From NCBI GenBank assembly GCA_949987705.1, contig OX465283.1, positions 90,438,813 to 90,502,812 on the forward strand: 64,000 nucleotides of DNA. Direction: 5' to 3'. Under the pieces are notes generated by a model. It ran no database searches. It had not been told where the DNA came from and worked only from the letters and a program-made list of their open reading frames with translations. Numbering within the stretch: the stretch's first letter is position 1; each line of letters begins with the position of its first letter. Shown here piece after piece: positions 32,781 through 43,785 of the stretch. Origin of the DNA: Thereva unica (taxonomy: Eukaryota; Arthropoda; Insecta; Diptera; Therevidae). The position numbers and the translations under genes are program-made.

Positions 32781-34615
32781 CATATACATGGTGAATTTCA
32801 TCATTTGTATATGGAACTCCGTGAGCATCCAGAATAGTTTAAATCTTATTTTCGCATGAGTATTTCAACGTTTGATTATATTTTGGAAAAAAATCAACAT
32901 AAATTGGTAAAAAATTGGACAAATTTTAATCGTAACCCGATTAATCCCACAGAACGTCTTACAGTGACTTTAAGGTAAGAAAACACATTTTTTATTTTAA
33001 TAATTCATTTAGAACGAAAAGCAGAAAAAACAAGATTATTTTCATAATATAAATAAAAAACAGAAAAAAAACAAGATTATTTTCATAATATAAAAATGAA
33101 CATATATGTAGTATGTAATTATATAGTTTCTTCCGAAAAATTACTCAGATAAGATGCCACTGATGTAGGATTGGAGTAGTCTTGCATAGTTGTGAGCAAA
33201 TGTGTAAATGGTCTCAGATTACTTGGATATTCATTGCATTGATCGCTGGACGCCTTTGGGGTACTCGTATGTTGATTTGGCTGCTGATGTCCATAAGCAA
33301 AATTATAAACGAGTTCTTGCATTTTTATTCTTAATAACATTTTATTTTGTGGGGTAAGTGTGCGTACATGTGGTAGAAGGCTTTCAAAAAAACTTTCATC
33401 TTCATCGGAGGACTTATTATGTTGTTTTTCCAAAATCTTTAATTTATTCTCTTCTATCCTGATAAGGGCGGTACTAACATCTTCATGTTGTTGTTTTCGT
33501 TTAAGTTCTTTACGAGCTGGTGTCGAAGTTAATTGACTTCTTTTCTCTTTTAATTCATTGTTTACCAATGGCAAATCAACATTAATAGAATGATCCAAGT
33601 CCTGCATATTTGATTCAGCTAACTGAAAGTTGGTATCTTCAGCCATGATATTGTCACCTTCAATATCGGGCAAATTTCCGGAACTGATCTTTCAAAAAAA
33701 TAAGACTTTCAAAATATTGCCATGACGACTTCCAAGTAGATTGAGATGCCCCGTCTCCAGATCTTTTGACTGGCATTTTTCTCAGTTCTTTCCGGAACGT
33801 GTCTCGTAGAGATTTCCATTTTGCTCTTACAACGTTTCCTAAAAAACACACACACTAAATTGGACATCTGAGTAATGACATTTATTTTATTTTTAAGGTA
33901 TTTGGACACAGGATCGTCCTTTAAAAGCCTCAGCTTCAATTTTCGAATGGGTGCGACAACTGTGTCATTAATTGTAAGAGAAACAGTAGAAGCTATTTGG
34001 GAAATATTGCAACCAGTTCATATGGAAGTTCTCACAGAAAATATGTTTAAAAAAGTTGTCAAAGATTTTTACGAAAAGTGGAACTTTCCTAATTGCCTCG
34101 GTGCAATTGATGGCAAACATATTCGAATGAAATGTTCCCCCAACTCTGGAACTATGTACTACAATTATAAAAACTTTTTTTCTATAGTTCTTCAAGCTGT
34201 TGCTGATGCAAATTTTAAATTCATTTTAATAGATGTTGGTGGATATGGCAAGCAGAGTGACGGTGGTACGTTCCGCTCTTCATCGCTGTTTCATTTAATG
34301 GAAACCAAACGTTTAAATATCCCTCCAGATACTGTTCTGCCATCTACTTCAATTGTCGTACCTTACATTTTTATCGGAGATGAGGCTTATCCGTTACTAA
34401 ATAATCTAATAAAACCTTTCAATAGAAGGAATTTGAATGCCGAGAAAGAATATTTTAATATGCGACTTTCACGAGCAAGACGTGTTATTGAATGTGCATT
34501 TGGTATAATTAATGCGAAGTTTCGTATTCTTTGGAAACCCATCGAAACATCTCCAGATTTAGCGGATAAGATTATTAAATGTAGGTATATGTCTTTTACA
34601 CAACATAATAATTGA
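32781..34615 (+). CDS. Harbinger DDE transposase (two exons, frame shifts at ends)
   Basis: Exon 1 to 32974 gives YFRMSISTFDYILEKNQHK and NPTERLTVTLR; an early stop near 32838 may mark a different start. The intron is 32975-33897, and exon 2 from 33898 continues YLDTGSSFKSLSFNFRMG. Catalytic residues: D in GAIDGKH, D in FIGDEAYP, E in RARRVIECAFG. It would cut and paste the element, with the MADF partner normally aiding nuclear entry and end binding in this superfamily. After ~34580 the conserved tail (ICLLHN then IIIDMEAI) is one base out of frame. Confidence 0.9.
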
Positions 34616-34980
34616 CATGGAAGCAATATAACATATACCATATATATATCGAAAGCGAGAAAATAATAGGCCAACTGATACCGCCAACTTTGTTAGGGAA
34701 ACATATAAGATGTTTGTATGTCAAAATAAAATATGAATTGTGAATTATGAATAAATTGATGTTCTGTTTTACTTAAAACCTGAAATCCTATTAATATAGG
34801 AATATCTTTTTCAATAAAAATAAAATAAGTGCATAAAAAATACTCACTTGTTGATTTCATTTCATTAGCCACAGAATCCCATAATTTGTCTAACATATAC
34901 CGGTTATGATGTTGGGAATCTTTTTGATCCCATAATGCATTTTTAACAAATACACTACTAATGAACGCGTCAATATCCAT
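33119..34980 (-). CDS. Harbinger MADF-BESS DNA-binding protein (two exons)
   Basis: Exon 1, 34980-34848 on the minus strand, gives MDIDAFISSVFVKNALWDQK and MLDKLWDSVANEM. The GTGAGT donor at 34847 joins the acceptor before 33838, where RAKWKSLRDTFRKELRK and WQYFESLIFL complete the MADF domain. A one-base shift near 33670 leads to a frame with a K/E-rich middle and a BESS motif (DEDESFFESLLPHVRTLTPQ) that ends at 33119. MADF binds DNA and BESS mediates protein contacts. Its intron contains the whole of transposase exon 2. Confidence 0.88.
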
Positions 34981-35187
34981 TTTAAAATTTTTGTTTACCA
35001 ACGATGCTAGCAGCGAAATCAAAATTGCTTGAACCCGTCGCTTTGCTCATTTATAGCAGCGATATAACTTCGCTGCTGTATGCTCCACTATGTGCGTGTT
35101 ACCAGGAATTCACTTGTTTGATTTCGCCGCTTTGTTCTCCGCTTCCATCGCTGCTTTGCTCTCTGCTTCACTATGTTCTTAGCCTAA

Positions 35188-35367
35188 GACAACGTCCCAG
35201 TCTAGCTTCAAGCGCCAACCCTCTTCAAATAGAATCTTTAACCTTATAACATAAGGACCGAGTATACCCAAAGGATCGTAAATTCGCGATAAAAGTTTCA
35301 GTACATTTCGCTTCGTTCCATTCACCATTAATTGAGGAGCTATTGCTAGAAGCTGATCCAATTCCAC
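35188..35367 (-). pseudogene. BEL RT C-terminal segment before the Harbinger
   Basis: Frame with KLLSRIYDPLGILGPYVIRL and EEGWRLKLDWD, the RT-RNase H linker motif of BEL/Pao. It runs directly into the Harbinger terminus. Confidence 0.88.
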
Positions 35368-35502
35368 AGAGATTTCATCCGTTAAACAGCATCAACGTAT
35401 TCCTAATACCTTCTGCATGATCGGCGGATTATCATACTTTCCAAAATGTAAGTGTTTGGAGCGTTAAAATTTCCACTTGCGAATGTTCATGGAAGCATTT
35501 TT

Positions 35503-37258
35503 TTAAATCAAACGAGCTTCACGATAAATGGTTTTGGCAATTTCTTCGTCGTCAATACTTGTCACTAAATCATCCATATAGAAGGAATTTAATAAAACTT
35601 TTGAAGTCTCCGGAAACGTAATAAGATGATCTTCGAAATGCTTTCGCAGTACTGCACTTAATAGAAAGGGGCTGCACGATACACCGAACGTGACACGAGT
35701 CATACGATATTCTTGAGGTGGCGGAAGATCTTTTGATAATTCCAACTCTTCATCAAACCAAAAAAATCTATGCACATCGCGATCTTCTTTTGACAATAGT
35801 ATCTGAAGAAAGGCTTTTTCAATATCGGCCACAATTCCGATTTTCCCTATTCTAAAATTCAACAAAATAATTAAAACATTAGGCAGTAAGTTTGGGCCTG
35901 TGGACAAAAGTTTATTAAGCGATAAGTTGTCACCTGAGCTAGCAGAAGCATCAAAAACTATGCGCAGTTTCGTAGTTGCCTTATCGTCACGGTAGACGGG
36001 TCTATGCGGCATATAATAAACCCGGTTTTGACTGCTGATTGGAGCGGTAATTTTTTCAGCAAATCCACATGCAATGAAATCCCTCATCTCTCTATCATAG
36101 TTCTTCAGTTTAGACGGGTCCTTAGATAATCTATTTATTAAATTATTCAGCCTTGTGATAGCTTCGTTGCGATAATTATTCAATGCGAAATCTTCACTTT
36201 TCCACAATAATGATGCCTCATAGCGATCGCCAGTTTTCCGAATATATTTGTCAACATCATCAATAATTTCATTTTCACCTTTAGGGGATATGCCAATACA
36301 TTCTAGGTCCCAAAAACGGCTCATGTCACATTCATAATCTAGTGAGCAACTACATTTTAGGGTGGTTGCCATCAAGCATGCATATTGGTCACAGCCTTTT
36401 ATTTCTTTAGCAGGATCTTGAATTGTCCAACCCAACATTGAGTTCACAGCTGTTAAGTTATCTTCAATGCGTCGAAATTCACCTGTAATTATCTTCCAAT
36501 AAAAATCCGATCCAATTAGCAGACTAATTCCCTCCTGAAGATTATCGGCTTGCCTAGCGTCTGCTAAAATAAACTTTGAAAATTCTGGATTACTTTTATT
36601 TGGGACAGGAAGTATGTCTAAACAAATTTCAGGTACCTCTAATGCTATCATTTCTATGCGTTGATTATCGTGCTGACTGCATAAAATAAATTTCACTCGA
36701 TTATAAATCTGCGTTGGAGGATGCGTTGAGCTTCCAAAAGGTAAGATTTTTATCCGCTGTTTACCAATTATTTCCAAATTTAACTGGCGCGCTACGCTTG
36801 TCTTCACATATGTGTACTGACTTCCTCCGTCCAAAACGAGCCTTACATATATGTAATGACCTTGAAGTATCGGCTGGCGAAGAGATAAAGGCGTATGCTG
36901 TCTGTAAATAAATGTTTGTATTAGCATATGAGCTAGCATTTTGTGAACACAAATTGACGGTTTTTTGTGGCGGTGAATTTGCATTAAATTTCGGCTGATG
37001 TTTATAACTGATATCGGCTTTGTTGGAACGATAACTTGGATCGCACATACAATAGGCATGATTTCCAGAGCATTGGCTGCATTTTAAGGATCTATTCTTG
37101 CACATTTTTGCACTATGCCCCCTTTTCGTACATCGAAAACATCGGCCATCGCGTTTCAGTAGTTCCTTCCGTTGTATAAGTGTATGACACGAACAACTTT
37201 CTGTAGAGTGTTGGGTGGATTTACAAAAAAAACACACTTCTCGATCATTTGAAGTCAA
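35503..37258 (-). pseudogene. BEL zinc knuckles, protease and reverse transcriptase
   Basis: 36761-37258 gives three cysteine knuckles (CFFCKSTQHSTESC, CFRCTKRGHSAKMC, CSQCSGNHAYCMC). After a shift near 36850 the next frame carries the protease-like VRLVLDGGSQYTYV, with the acidic active residue in DGG rather than DTG/DSG, then RT motifs LRIVFDASASSG, VADIEKAFLQI and catalytic YMDDLV near 35570. A second shift near 35510 and stops to 35370 break the RT thumb region before it resumes at 35367-35188. Confidence 0.93.
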
Positions 37259-38316
37259 AAGCCCGGCTGCGGTTTGATATGATTTTGAATGGTTTGCGGT
37301 TGCGTTGGTTTTGCTGCTGCCGATTTTTCAAGTGACTCGACCTCTCTCTTGAGAAATTTTAGCAATGTCCTTACTTGCTCATCACCAGCGAAACTTATAG
37401 ACGTTCCTTCTTCGGAATTGCTATCACAACAATCTTGTTCCTTGGAATCAGGTTGTGTCTTCTGTGATATGTTATGAAAATCCACACGCAGTTCATTTGG
37501 CATGCACCTGAGTAAAACCGATTTGAGGACTACGCTATAACTCGATGGAGTTACACCAAGCGCCGTGAGCGACCTTGTGCTGGAGATGATTGCGTTATAT
37601 AGGCGCCTAAGATGAAAAGCATCATTTCGATTCGTCACTGGTTGTAGTGACAGCAGCTGTTGAATAATTTGATCAGTTAACCTTTCCTTATCTCCGTATT
37701 CTTCCTTAAGAAGAGCAATAGCCCCATCGTAGCACGACTCGGTGGGAGTAAATCTAGCAATAGATTCAGCCGCCTTACCCGATAAAACCGACTGCAAGTA
37801 ATTAAATTTGTCTGCTGCGCTTAAATTGGCATTATCATGCACTGTCGTGCGAAATTGTTCCCAAAACAACAGCCACTCACTTAATTTGCTTGAAAATTTC
37901 ACTAAAGGTAATTTTGGTAATTTTGTGGAGTTTCCACGAATATTCGGAGTATCGGTAGTGGAGTTTTCCTGCGGACATGTATTGATGCGACCTTGGACTG
38001 ATCTTATTTTTGAAAGCCTTTGAGTAATGCGCGCCATAGTGGATACAGCCTTATCGCTGTAGTCGGCGATAGATTCATTTTCTTTATCGAACTCCTCTGC
38101 TTTTATTAAAGCACGCACGTCGTTATTGGCCTTTGTTAGACTTTCATGTGCAGCTGTTATCCGTTGCAGCAATACCACTAATTCTTCTTCCGCTGCCTCT
38201 AAATTATCAATATTTGATTCTTTCGCCTGCGCTTATGGCGTTGCTAAATATTCAGAAGCACATTTTGCTAGTTTCGTGATTTGACCACGATATGTTGCAC
38301 GAGATGAAAGCTCCAT
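37255..38316 (-). pseudogene. BEL gag with DUF1759, one in-frame stop
   Basis: Starts at ATG 38316 (MELSSRATYRGQITKLA), meets TAA at codon 28 (38235-38233), then is open to 37255. The DUF1759 capsid domain is clear: LPKLPLVKFSSKLSEWLLFW, KFNYLQSVLSGKAAESI, and YGDKERLTDQIIQQLLSL. The next frame, with the knuckles, overlaps the stop, so a one-base shift is needed. Confidence 0.9.
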
Positions 38317-38404
38317 TCTAGTTACGTTTTCATAAATGTAAACCGTTAATCGTTTTTTTTTCTTTTATCTTTCCGATCGTTTGAAGGATTCCCGAAAATT
38401 CACC

Positions 38405-38422
38405 TCCCGGGTTTCGGCACCA
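38405..38422 (-). promoter_or_regulatory. BEL primer-binding site
   Basis: TGGTGCCGAAACCCGGGA on the minus strand, three bases from the 5' LTR. It starts with TGG as expected for pairing with a tRNA 3' CCA end. Confidence 0.85.
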
Positions 38423-38425
38423 AAA

Positions 38426-39075
38426 TGTCGAAAATAATCTAAAACTGGGAAAGAATTAAAACCCGATAAATGAAAGATAAGCGTTTATTTAAATTCAATT
38501 ATATGACGAGCGTTCCGGTTGATGTCTAAACGGCAACTGACTTCGATGCCGGCTTTTCAGAGAGTAACTGCCGGGGCCCAATGAAACCGTCAACGTGATT
38601 TTCCATATAAATTGTTGTTGCTTTTGATGGTGACGGTGACTTGGATTTAATTTTAATTTTGCTGGTCTACCCCTCCACAAGCAAAAGCGCTCTCATTTTT
38701 TCGCTCATTTTTTTGATTTGCCTGCCATCTGTTAAAAAAAGTAAACCCTAATTAAACAAGACAGCTTTTACATTTATGTTGGTGCTATAAACCCGCCCAC
38801 AATTTTCTTGAACAGAAAGTGCGGAAAAATGTACTCGAAGAAGAAGAAGATATTACTTTTATATAATTTAATTTGAAACAAGTACAAAATAATCATACAG
38901 TTAATTCAATCACAAGTAGGCAATGACATTTCTCAAGCAAAAGCTACTTTGACGGTGACGGTTTCATTGGGCGAGCTCTCACCGACAGTGGTAGGGGAAA
39001 ATCACGTTGACGGAATCATTGGGCCCCGGCAGTTATTGTTTCAAGCGATAGATGATAACGGGAAGTTTTTCAACA
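38426..39075 (-). repeat. 5' LTR of BEL, split by a MITE
   Basis: Same 183-bp LTR as at 30174-30356, with 465 bp inserted after CAGAGAG. Outside the insert only a 1-bp difference is seen. Confidence 0.93.
38568..39032. mobile_element. 465-bp MITE inside the BEL LTR
   Basis: CTGCCGGGGCCCAATGA at 38568 is mirrored by its reverse complement ending at 39032; CCGTCAACGTGATTTT follows at both ends. Flanks are TAA on the left and TTA on the right; the intact LTR has TTA, consistent with a Harbinger-type 3-bp TSD after one change. No coding frame of note. Confidence 0.9.
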
Positions 39076-39080
39076 ACAGC

Positions 39081-39412
39081 CTACTAAAATTCTAGAACAA
39101 GTATTCAACAGAACTATAGAAAGAGCACAGCTGGAAGAAAGGCACACTGAAAAAATTAGGTTACAGAAAATTACACTGAAAAAATATGGTATTAATAGCT
39201 CCCCGATTTATAAGAATGACCATTTTGATGAATTTTTAATGAGCAGTGTTTTCCCAAATAATTACTGTTACATAAAACCACTAATTCCTATACAAATACA
39301 TAATAGGTTTCGTAAAAAATAACGGCGAAGAATTCGTTATTGGATTGAAGTTTTCAAAAGTCGGCGATTTTTTAATGAACCGTTACAGTCTTCACATGCT
39401 TTGGGAATCACC
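39081..39412 (+). pseudogene. Transposase-like protein, C-terminal part (continued)
   Basis: After the BEL the old gene resumes: ILEQVFNRTIERAQLEERHT, KYGINSSPIYKND, then a shift to GLKFSKVGDFLMNRYSLHML. Interrupted again by the fold-back element at 39420 and ends after 40456. Confidence 0.7.
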
Positions 39413-39419
39413 ATAATAG

Positions 39420-40449
39420 TCCATGGAAATGGTACTTTAACATTGCAAAAATGCAGGACAAGGTTTTATTTTTGGGGTGTGTAGGGGGGGTCAATGTGAG
39501 CTTAAGTTTGAGTTTTCGGGATTCTAACGCCCCCCATTTGGCCGCCATCTTGGTAAATGTGTGCAAATGGTTTTTCCACTATATCTCCGAAACGGTTCAT
39601 CTTACCGAAAATTTGCAAGGATACTTTTTGTTCAGAATTAAATAATCTACAATTTATTAGCTAGAAATTTTGTGGTTAAATGAATAATTAAGAAGTTATA
39701 AGCCTTGCAGTCCTAAAACAAATCATTTTAAGAAATTGGAGTACCTAATGCATGTTATTATTCAAAGAATTTCATTTTAAACAATATCGTACCTTATAAA
39801 ACATGGCATAACAACAATAAAAACCCGCAAAAAAATGCGAAACAATTTTATTACATTACTCAAACATCGGCATTTCTTATAACGTATAGTCATTCATTCA
39901 TTATTATTACTTGCTAGCTGTTATTGCTCATTTCTATGAGGTAAAATTGTAATAAAATATTCAGAAAATCTGTTACTTTCATACCTTCGGGGCGCTGTAA
40001 AACCCTTCGTAGTGAATGAAATTAAAAAAGTAATGAAAGAAAATTATTCCTAATAAAACCCTCTACAAAAAACTTTTTATTATTTTTTTTGTTAAAGTTG
40101 AAGGAAAAAAAGTTATAGCCTTTAAAAGAAAATATTGTAACTAATTTTTGTGTTCTAAGGCTTATAACTTCTTAATTATTCATTTAACCACAAATTTTCT
40201 AACTAGATTATTTAATTCTGAACAAAAAGTATCCTTCCAAATTTTCGGTAAGATGAACCGTTTCGGAGATATAGTGGAAAAACCATTTGCACATGTTTTC
40301 CAAGATGGCGGCCAAATGGGGGGGGGGGGGGGGGGGTTAGAATCCCGAAAACTCAAACTTAAGCTCACATTGACCTCCCCTACACATCCCAAAAATAAAA
40401 CCTTGTCCGGCATTTTTGCAATGTTAAAGTACCATTTCCATAGAAGACT
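39420..40449. mobile_element. 1030-bp fold-back element with ~300-bp arms
   Basis: 39426-39720 is mirrored at 40148-40445, with blocks such as AAATGGTACTTTAACATTGC, GTGAGCTTAAGTTTGAGTTT and CGAAACGGTTCATCTTACCG. ATAATAG flanks both ends (39413-39419, 40450-40456). A 17-18 bp G run in the right arm (40319-40336) is shorter in the left. Non-coding. Confidence 0.88.
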
Positions 40450-40592
40450 ATAATAGAAAATTTAACTAAAGAACAAGAAATATTCAGCATAAGGGATGTG
40501 TTATGTAAAATTGTTTGCTTGCCATACGGAAACTGTTTTATTGCCATTCCTATGTATGCTTCATCATTGCCTTTAGCTGAATGTAAATAAAC
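40450..40592 (+). pseudogene. End of the transposase-like protein
   Basis: Reads LTKEQEIFSIRDVLCKIVC, YGNCFIAIPMYASSLPLAEC to a stop near 40591. The block matches the position expected after the segment ending at 39412, so the fold-back split this ORF. Confidence 0.6.
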
Positions 40593-41243
40593 GAACGACA
40601 ATAATAGTAGCAATTTTATAGGAACATAGAGCCAATGAAAAAACAATTTGAAAAGACGAACTTCGACCCCGTGCCTGTGTGCCGCTGTAATGCTACTATA
40701 GGCCGTCCTGATGACGAGAGTAAGATATTATTTTTTTAATTTATGTTTAACTACATATTTTCTTTTAGATTATCTGGCAGAAAAAAAAAATATTATAGGC
40801 GAAATGAATAACTATAAGGTTCTATGTATCCAAAAAAAAATTGACGAGCAAAACAAGTTGCTGACAAACCTACAACAAAAAGTAGACGAAAATACACAAA
40901 TTTTAGCCAACACAGCAGTTTTGCTAGAAAAATAAACGTAGAAATTTTTCCCAACTACTCCTGGACTCGATATATTTCCAGTAAAAAGTGAACTTCACTT
41001 AGAAGAAATTGAGGCAAAGCTGCCTGGCATACCAGCTGAAGATTTGGTAACGTATACAAAGTGTATGTTATAGCCACATATGAACCAACATTTTTGACGT
41101 GACAACGTCTATTAAAACGATGAACGCCGGCTGCATGCACGAAAAATGATGACTCATTGTCCCGTTATGTCCCGTTATGTCCCGTTATCTCCCGAAGTAA
41201 TTTTAAAAAATTGATCGTAGTAATCTTAAAAATTTGATTAAAA

Positions 41244-41690
41244 TTGTCAATATTAATTAGATTAAATTATTGTCAAATTGTCAACAATAAGCAAAGCAAG
41301 CCAAACACTCTGTCTCCTAACTGGGTGCCGGTGTATAAGAAAATAGTGAACATTACACTGACGAAAACCGTGAAATGCAAACGAAAACAGTTTCCTTGCG
41401 TTCCTGCTTGTGCTATTACCATTCACAAGTCGCAAGGTGGGACGTTTACTGTTATTATCTATAATATAAAAATAAGTCGGGTTTTCCTTCCAGACGCTAT
41501 AATTAGAGAACGCACGATCCGATTTCCACGGTTTTGCATTCGTTGGAAAGGTCTCGGGCTCCGTGAGGTTTATAGCAAAAAAATTTCAAAAGCAGGCGCT
41601 TGGTCCATAGCAGCCATCTCAAGAGGGCGGATTACCATTTTCTTTACAACCCCTCGACATGGATATCAAATGAAAGGTTATGGTAAGTAG
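41244..41690 (+). pseudogene. Helitron Pif1-like helicase C-terminal fragment
   Basis: [20 protein letters not shown] leads into [20 protein letters not shown]. The last stretch (IHKSQG) is the conserved motif V/VI region at the end of Pif1-type helicases in Helitrons. The rest of the helicase and the Rep domain are missing. Confidence 0.82.
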
Positions 41691-42760
41691 AACACCAAAA
41701 GCAATACTCATATATCGTTTGGTCCATGGCAGTCATCACAAGAGAGCAGATGACCATTTTCTTCACAACCCATTCGAAATGGGTATCCAATGAAAGAGTA
41801 TGATAAGTAGAACAATATAAGCAATATAGTATACTCAATATGTCGCTTGGTCCATAGCGGCCACCTCAAGAATGCGGATTACCATTTTCTTCACAACACC
41901 TTCGACATGGATATCGAATGAAAGAGTATGATAAGTAGAACACCATAGGCAATAAAGTATACTCAATATATCGTTTGGTCCATGGCGATCATCTCAAGCG
42001 GGCGGATTACCATTTTCTTCACAACCCCTTCGAGATGGGTATCAAATGAGAGAGTATGATAAGTAGAACACATAAGCAATATAGTATACTCAATATATAT
42101 CGTTTGGTCCATAGCGGCCATCTCCAGAGGTTGGATTACCGATATTTTCACACCTCTCGATATGGATTTCAAATGAAAAGGTATGATAAGTAGAACACCA
42201 TAAGCAATATAGTATACTCAATATATCGTTTGGTCCATGGCGGTCATCTCAGGAGGGAGGATGATCATTTTCTTCACTCCCCCCTCGACATTGGTATCAA
42301 ATGAAAGGGCATTATAAGAAGAATGCCATAGACCATGTCTTTAGATTCATGGCGGCCATCTCAAGAGGGCGGATTGCGATTTTCTTCACAACACCCGAGA
42401 CATGGGTATCAAATGAAAGGCTATGAAAAGTAGAACACCATAAGCAATATAGTATACTCAATTTATAATTTGGTCCATGGCGGCCATCTCAAAAGGGCGG
42501 TTTACCATTTTCTTCACAACTCCTTCTAGATGGGTATCAAATGAGAGAGTATGATAAGTAGAACACCATATGCAATATAGTATACTCAATATATCGTTTG
42601 GTCCATAGCGGCCATCTCAAGAGTGCGGATTAATATTTTCTTCACAACCCCTTCGACATGGGTATCAAATGAAAGAGTATGATAAGTAGAACACCATAGG
42701 CAATATAGTATACTCAATATATCATTTGGTCCATGGCGGTCATCTCCCGAAATCAATTTT
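41590..42760. repeat. Helitron minisatellite, ~125-bp unit, about 10 copies
   Basis: Units share GGTCCATGGCGGCCATCTCA, GCGGATTACCATTTTCTTCA, CATGGGTATCAAATGAAAG and AGTATACTCAATATATCG. Same family as 1-475 on the opposite strand. Confidence 0.92.
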
Positions 42761-43598
42761 CCCAGATTTGTTCTTTTTTCACTATAGCTTTTTCCTATCG
42801 CAGACTGTGTCCTCATAATCTTATTTTATTGAAAGGCGTTGCAACGCACGCGGGTTTTTGCTAATTTAATATAAATGATTCAAGTTTATTCATAAAAGTA
42901 TGCAATCATTTCATCAATGTTTTCTCATGACGTTGTCACGTTAAACTATCGTCCGTAAACCCTCTTTACAGACAACAAATTTTTTTCTTTATATTTTTGA
43001 ACAGAAGTTGCATATTAAACAGCTAGTAGGAACTACTCCAATTAGAAAATGCATAAACTTATTTTTTGATGACAACTTCCTATTAAATGTTAATTGGGAT
43101 GGGCTACAAAAAAAATCCCAATGAAAAATCAACAATTGTTCAACAAGTATGTCTACGGTAAGTTTTAATTCAATTTTATTCCTCCAAAAAATTACTAATT
43201 GAAAATTTACATTTTAGAAGCTGTAAAAAATGAAAATTTGGGATATCTGGATTACGAAAAAGAGATGAGAAATGGTTTCAGGTTAGCCAAAACCCGCTTT
43301 TATAAAACCACTCATATATATAATATAATATTAACTAATTTTGTTGTATTTTTATAAAAATTCCTAAACGTAATATAAGTAAACATAATATTAAGAACCT
43401 TGAAGTTTTTAAATTTAGATTTTAATGAATTTTTTTTTTATTATTTATTTTTATTCATATTGAACTAAATTTTGATTTATTGTAATAAAAATTCCTAAAC
43501 GTAAAATGTATCATTAACCATAAGTTTTTTTTAATTTTCATTGAAAATTTTCCTTTATTTATTTTTGTTTGTTTAATTACATATTGTTGGAATATTCG

Positions 43599-43782
43599 AT
43601 ATTTAACTGATGTCGAACCAATCATTTTTTAATTTCAATAATTAATTTTTACACAAATAGGAAAAATACATTTAATGAAAAAATTAAATTTATTTCACTA
43701 AATGAATTTTTCCATTTTTCATTTTGTGCAAAAATTAATTATAGAAATTAAAAAATGATTGGTTCGATATCAGTTAAATATC
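43599..43782. mobile_element. 184-bp hairpin MITE
   Basis: Arms of ~80 bp: GATATTTAACTGATGTCGAA and CCAATCATTTTTTAATTTC at 43599 pair with the strand ending at 43782. AT-rich and non-coding. Confidence 0.85.
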
Positions 43783-43785
43783 GTT

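Larger units (their letters stand above)
32534..35184. mobile_element. PIF/Harbinger transposon, nearly complete
   Basis: TSD TAA at 32531-32533 and 35185-35187. The terminal inverted repeats begin GGCTAAG and share ACATAGTGAAGCAGAGAGCA and AAAGCAGCGATG over about 55 bp. Two genes on opposite strands: a DDE transposase (+) and a MADF-BESS protein (-), the pair expected for an autonomous Harbinger. It sits inside BEL pol. Confidence 0.95.
30174..39075 (-). mobile_element. BEL/Pao LTR retrotransposon
   Basis: TSD ACAGC at 30169-30173 and 39076-39080. The coding strand is minus: 5' LTR 39075-38426, primer-binding site, gag with DUF1759, zinc knuckles, protease, RT (YMDD), RNase H, integrase, DUF5641, a G/A-rich tract (GGGAGGA, 30357-30363) and 3' LTR 30356-30174. 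That is the BEL/Pao order. A Harbinger transposon splits pol and a MITE splits one LTR. Confidence 0.96.
41087..42866 (+). mobile_element. Helitron with minisatellite core
   Basis: The left part carries GACGTGACAACGTC (41090) and TGTCCCGTTA repeats (41157-41193), then a Pif1 helicase tail at 41244-41460, then ~10 satellite units. The right end is GGCGTTGCAACGCACGCGGG followed by TTTTTGCTAAT at 42836-42866: a short GC hairpin plus CTRR next to T, the Helitron 3' signature. The exact 5' TC end is uncertain. Confidence 0.8.
40634..43281 (+). pseudogene. DUF4806-like protein, spliced and decayed
   Basis: Exon to ~40701 (KTNFDPVPVCRCNATIG), intron to 40770, then a coiled coil (QKKIDEQNKLLTNLQQKV) and after two stops near 40933 the start of the DUF4806 domain (FPVKSELHLEEIEAKLPG). 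The GTAACG donor at 41049 and acceptor before 42985 bring in KQLVGTTPIRKCINLFFDDN and NWDGLQKK; after a one-base shift in an A run, NKYVYEAVKNENLGYLD crosses another small intron (43159-43218). The function of DUF4806 is unknown. The large intron hosts a Helitron. Confidence 0.7.

Noticed and set aside
33119..33673. Independent host gene for the MADF-BESS protein
   Set aside because: It lies within Harbinger TIRs and pairs with the transposase, so it is the transposon's own second gene.
40180..40413. Frame with a proline run on the minus strand
   Set aside because: Produced by the G run inside a fold-back arm; the mirror arm gives the same peptide with a different run.
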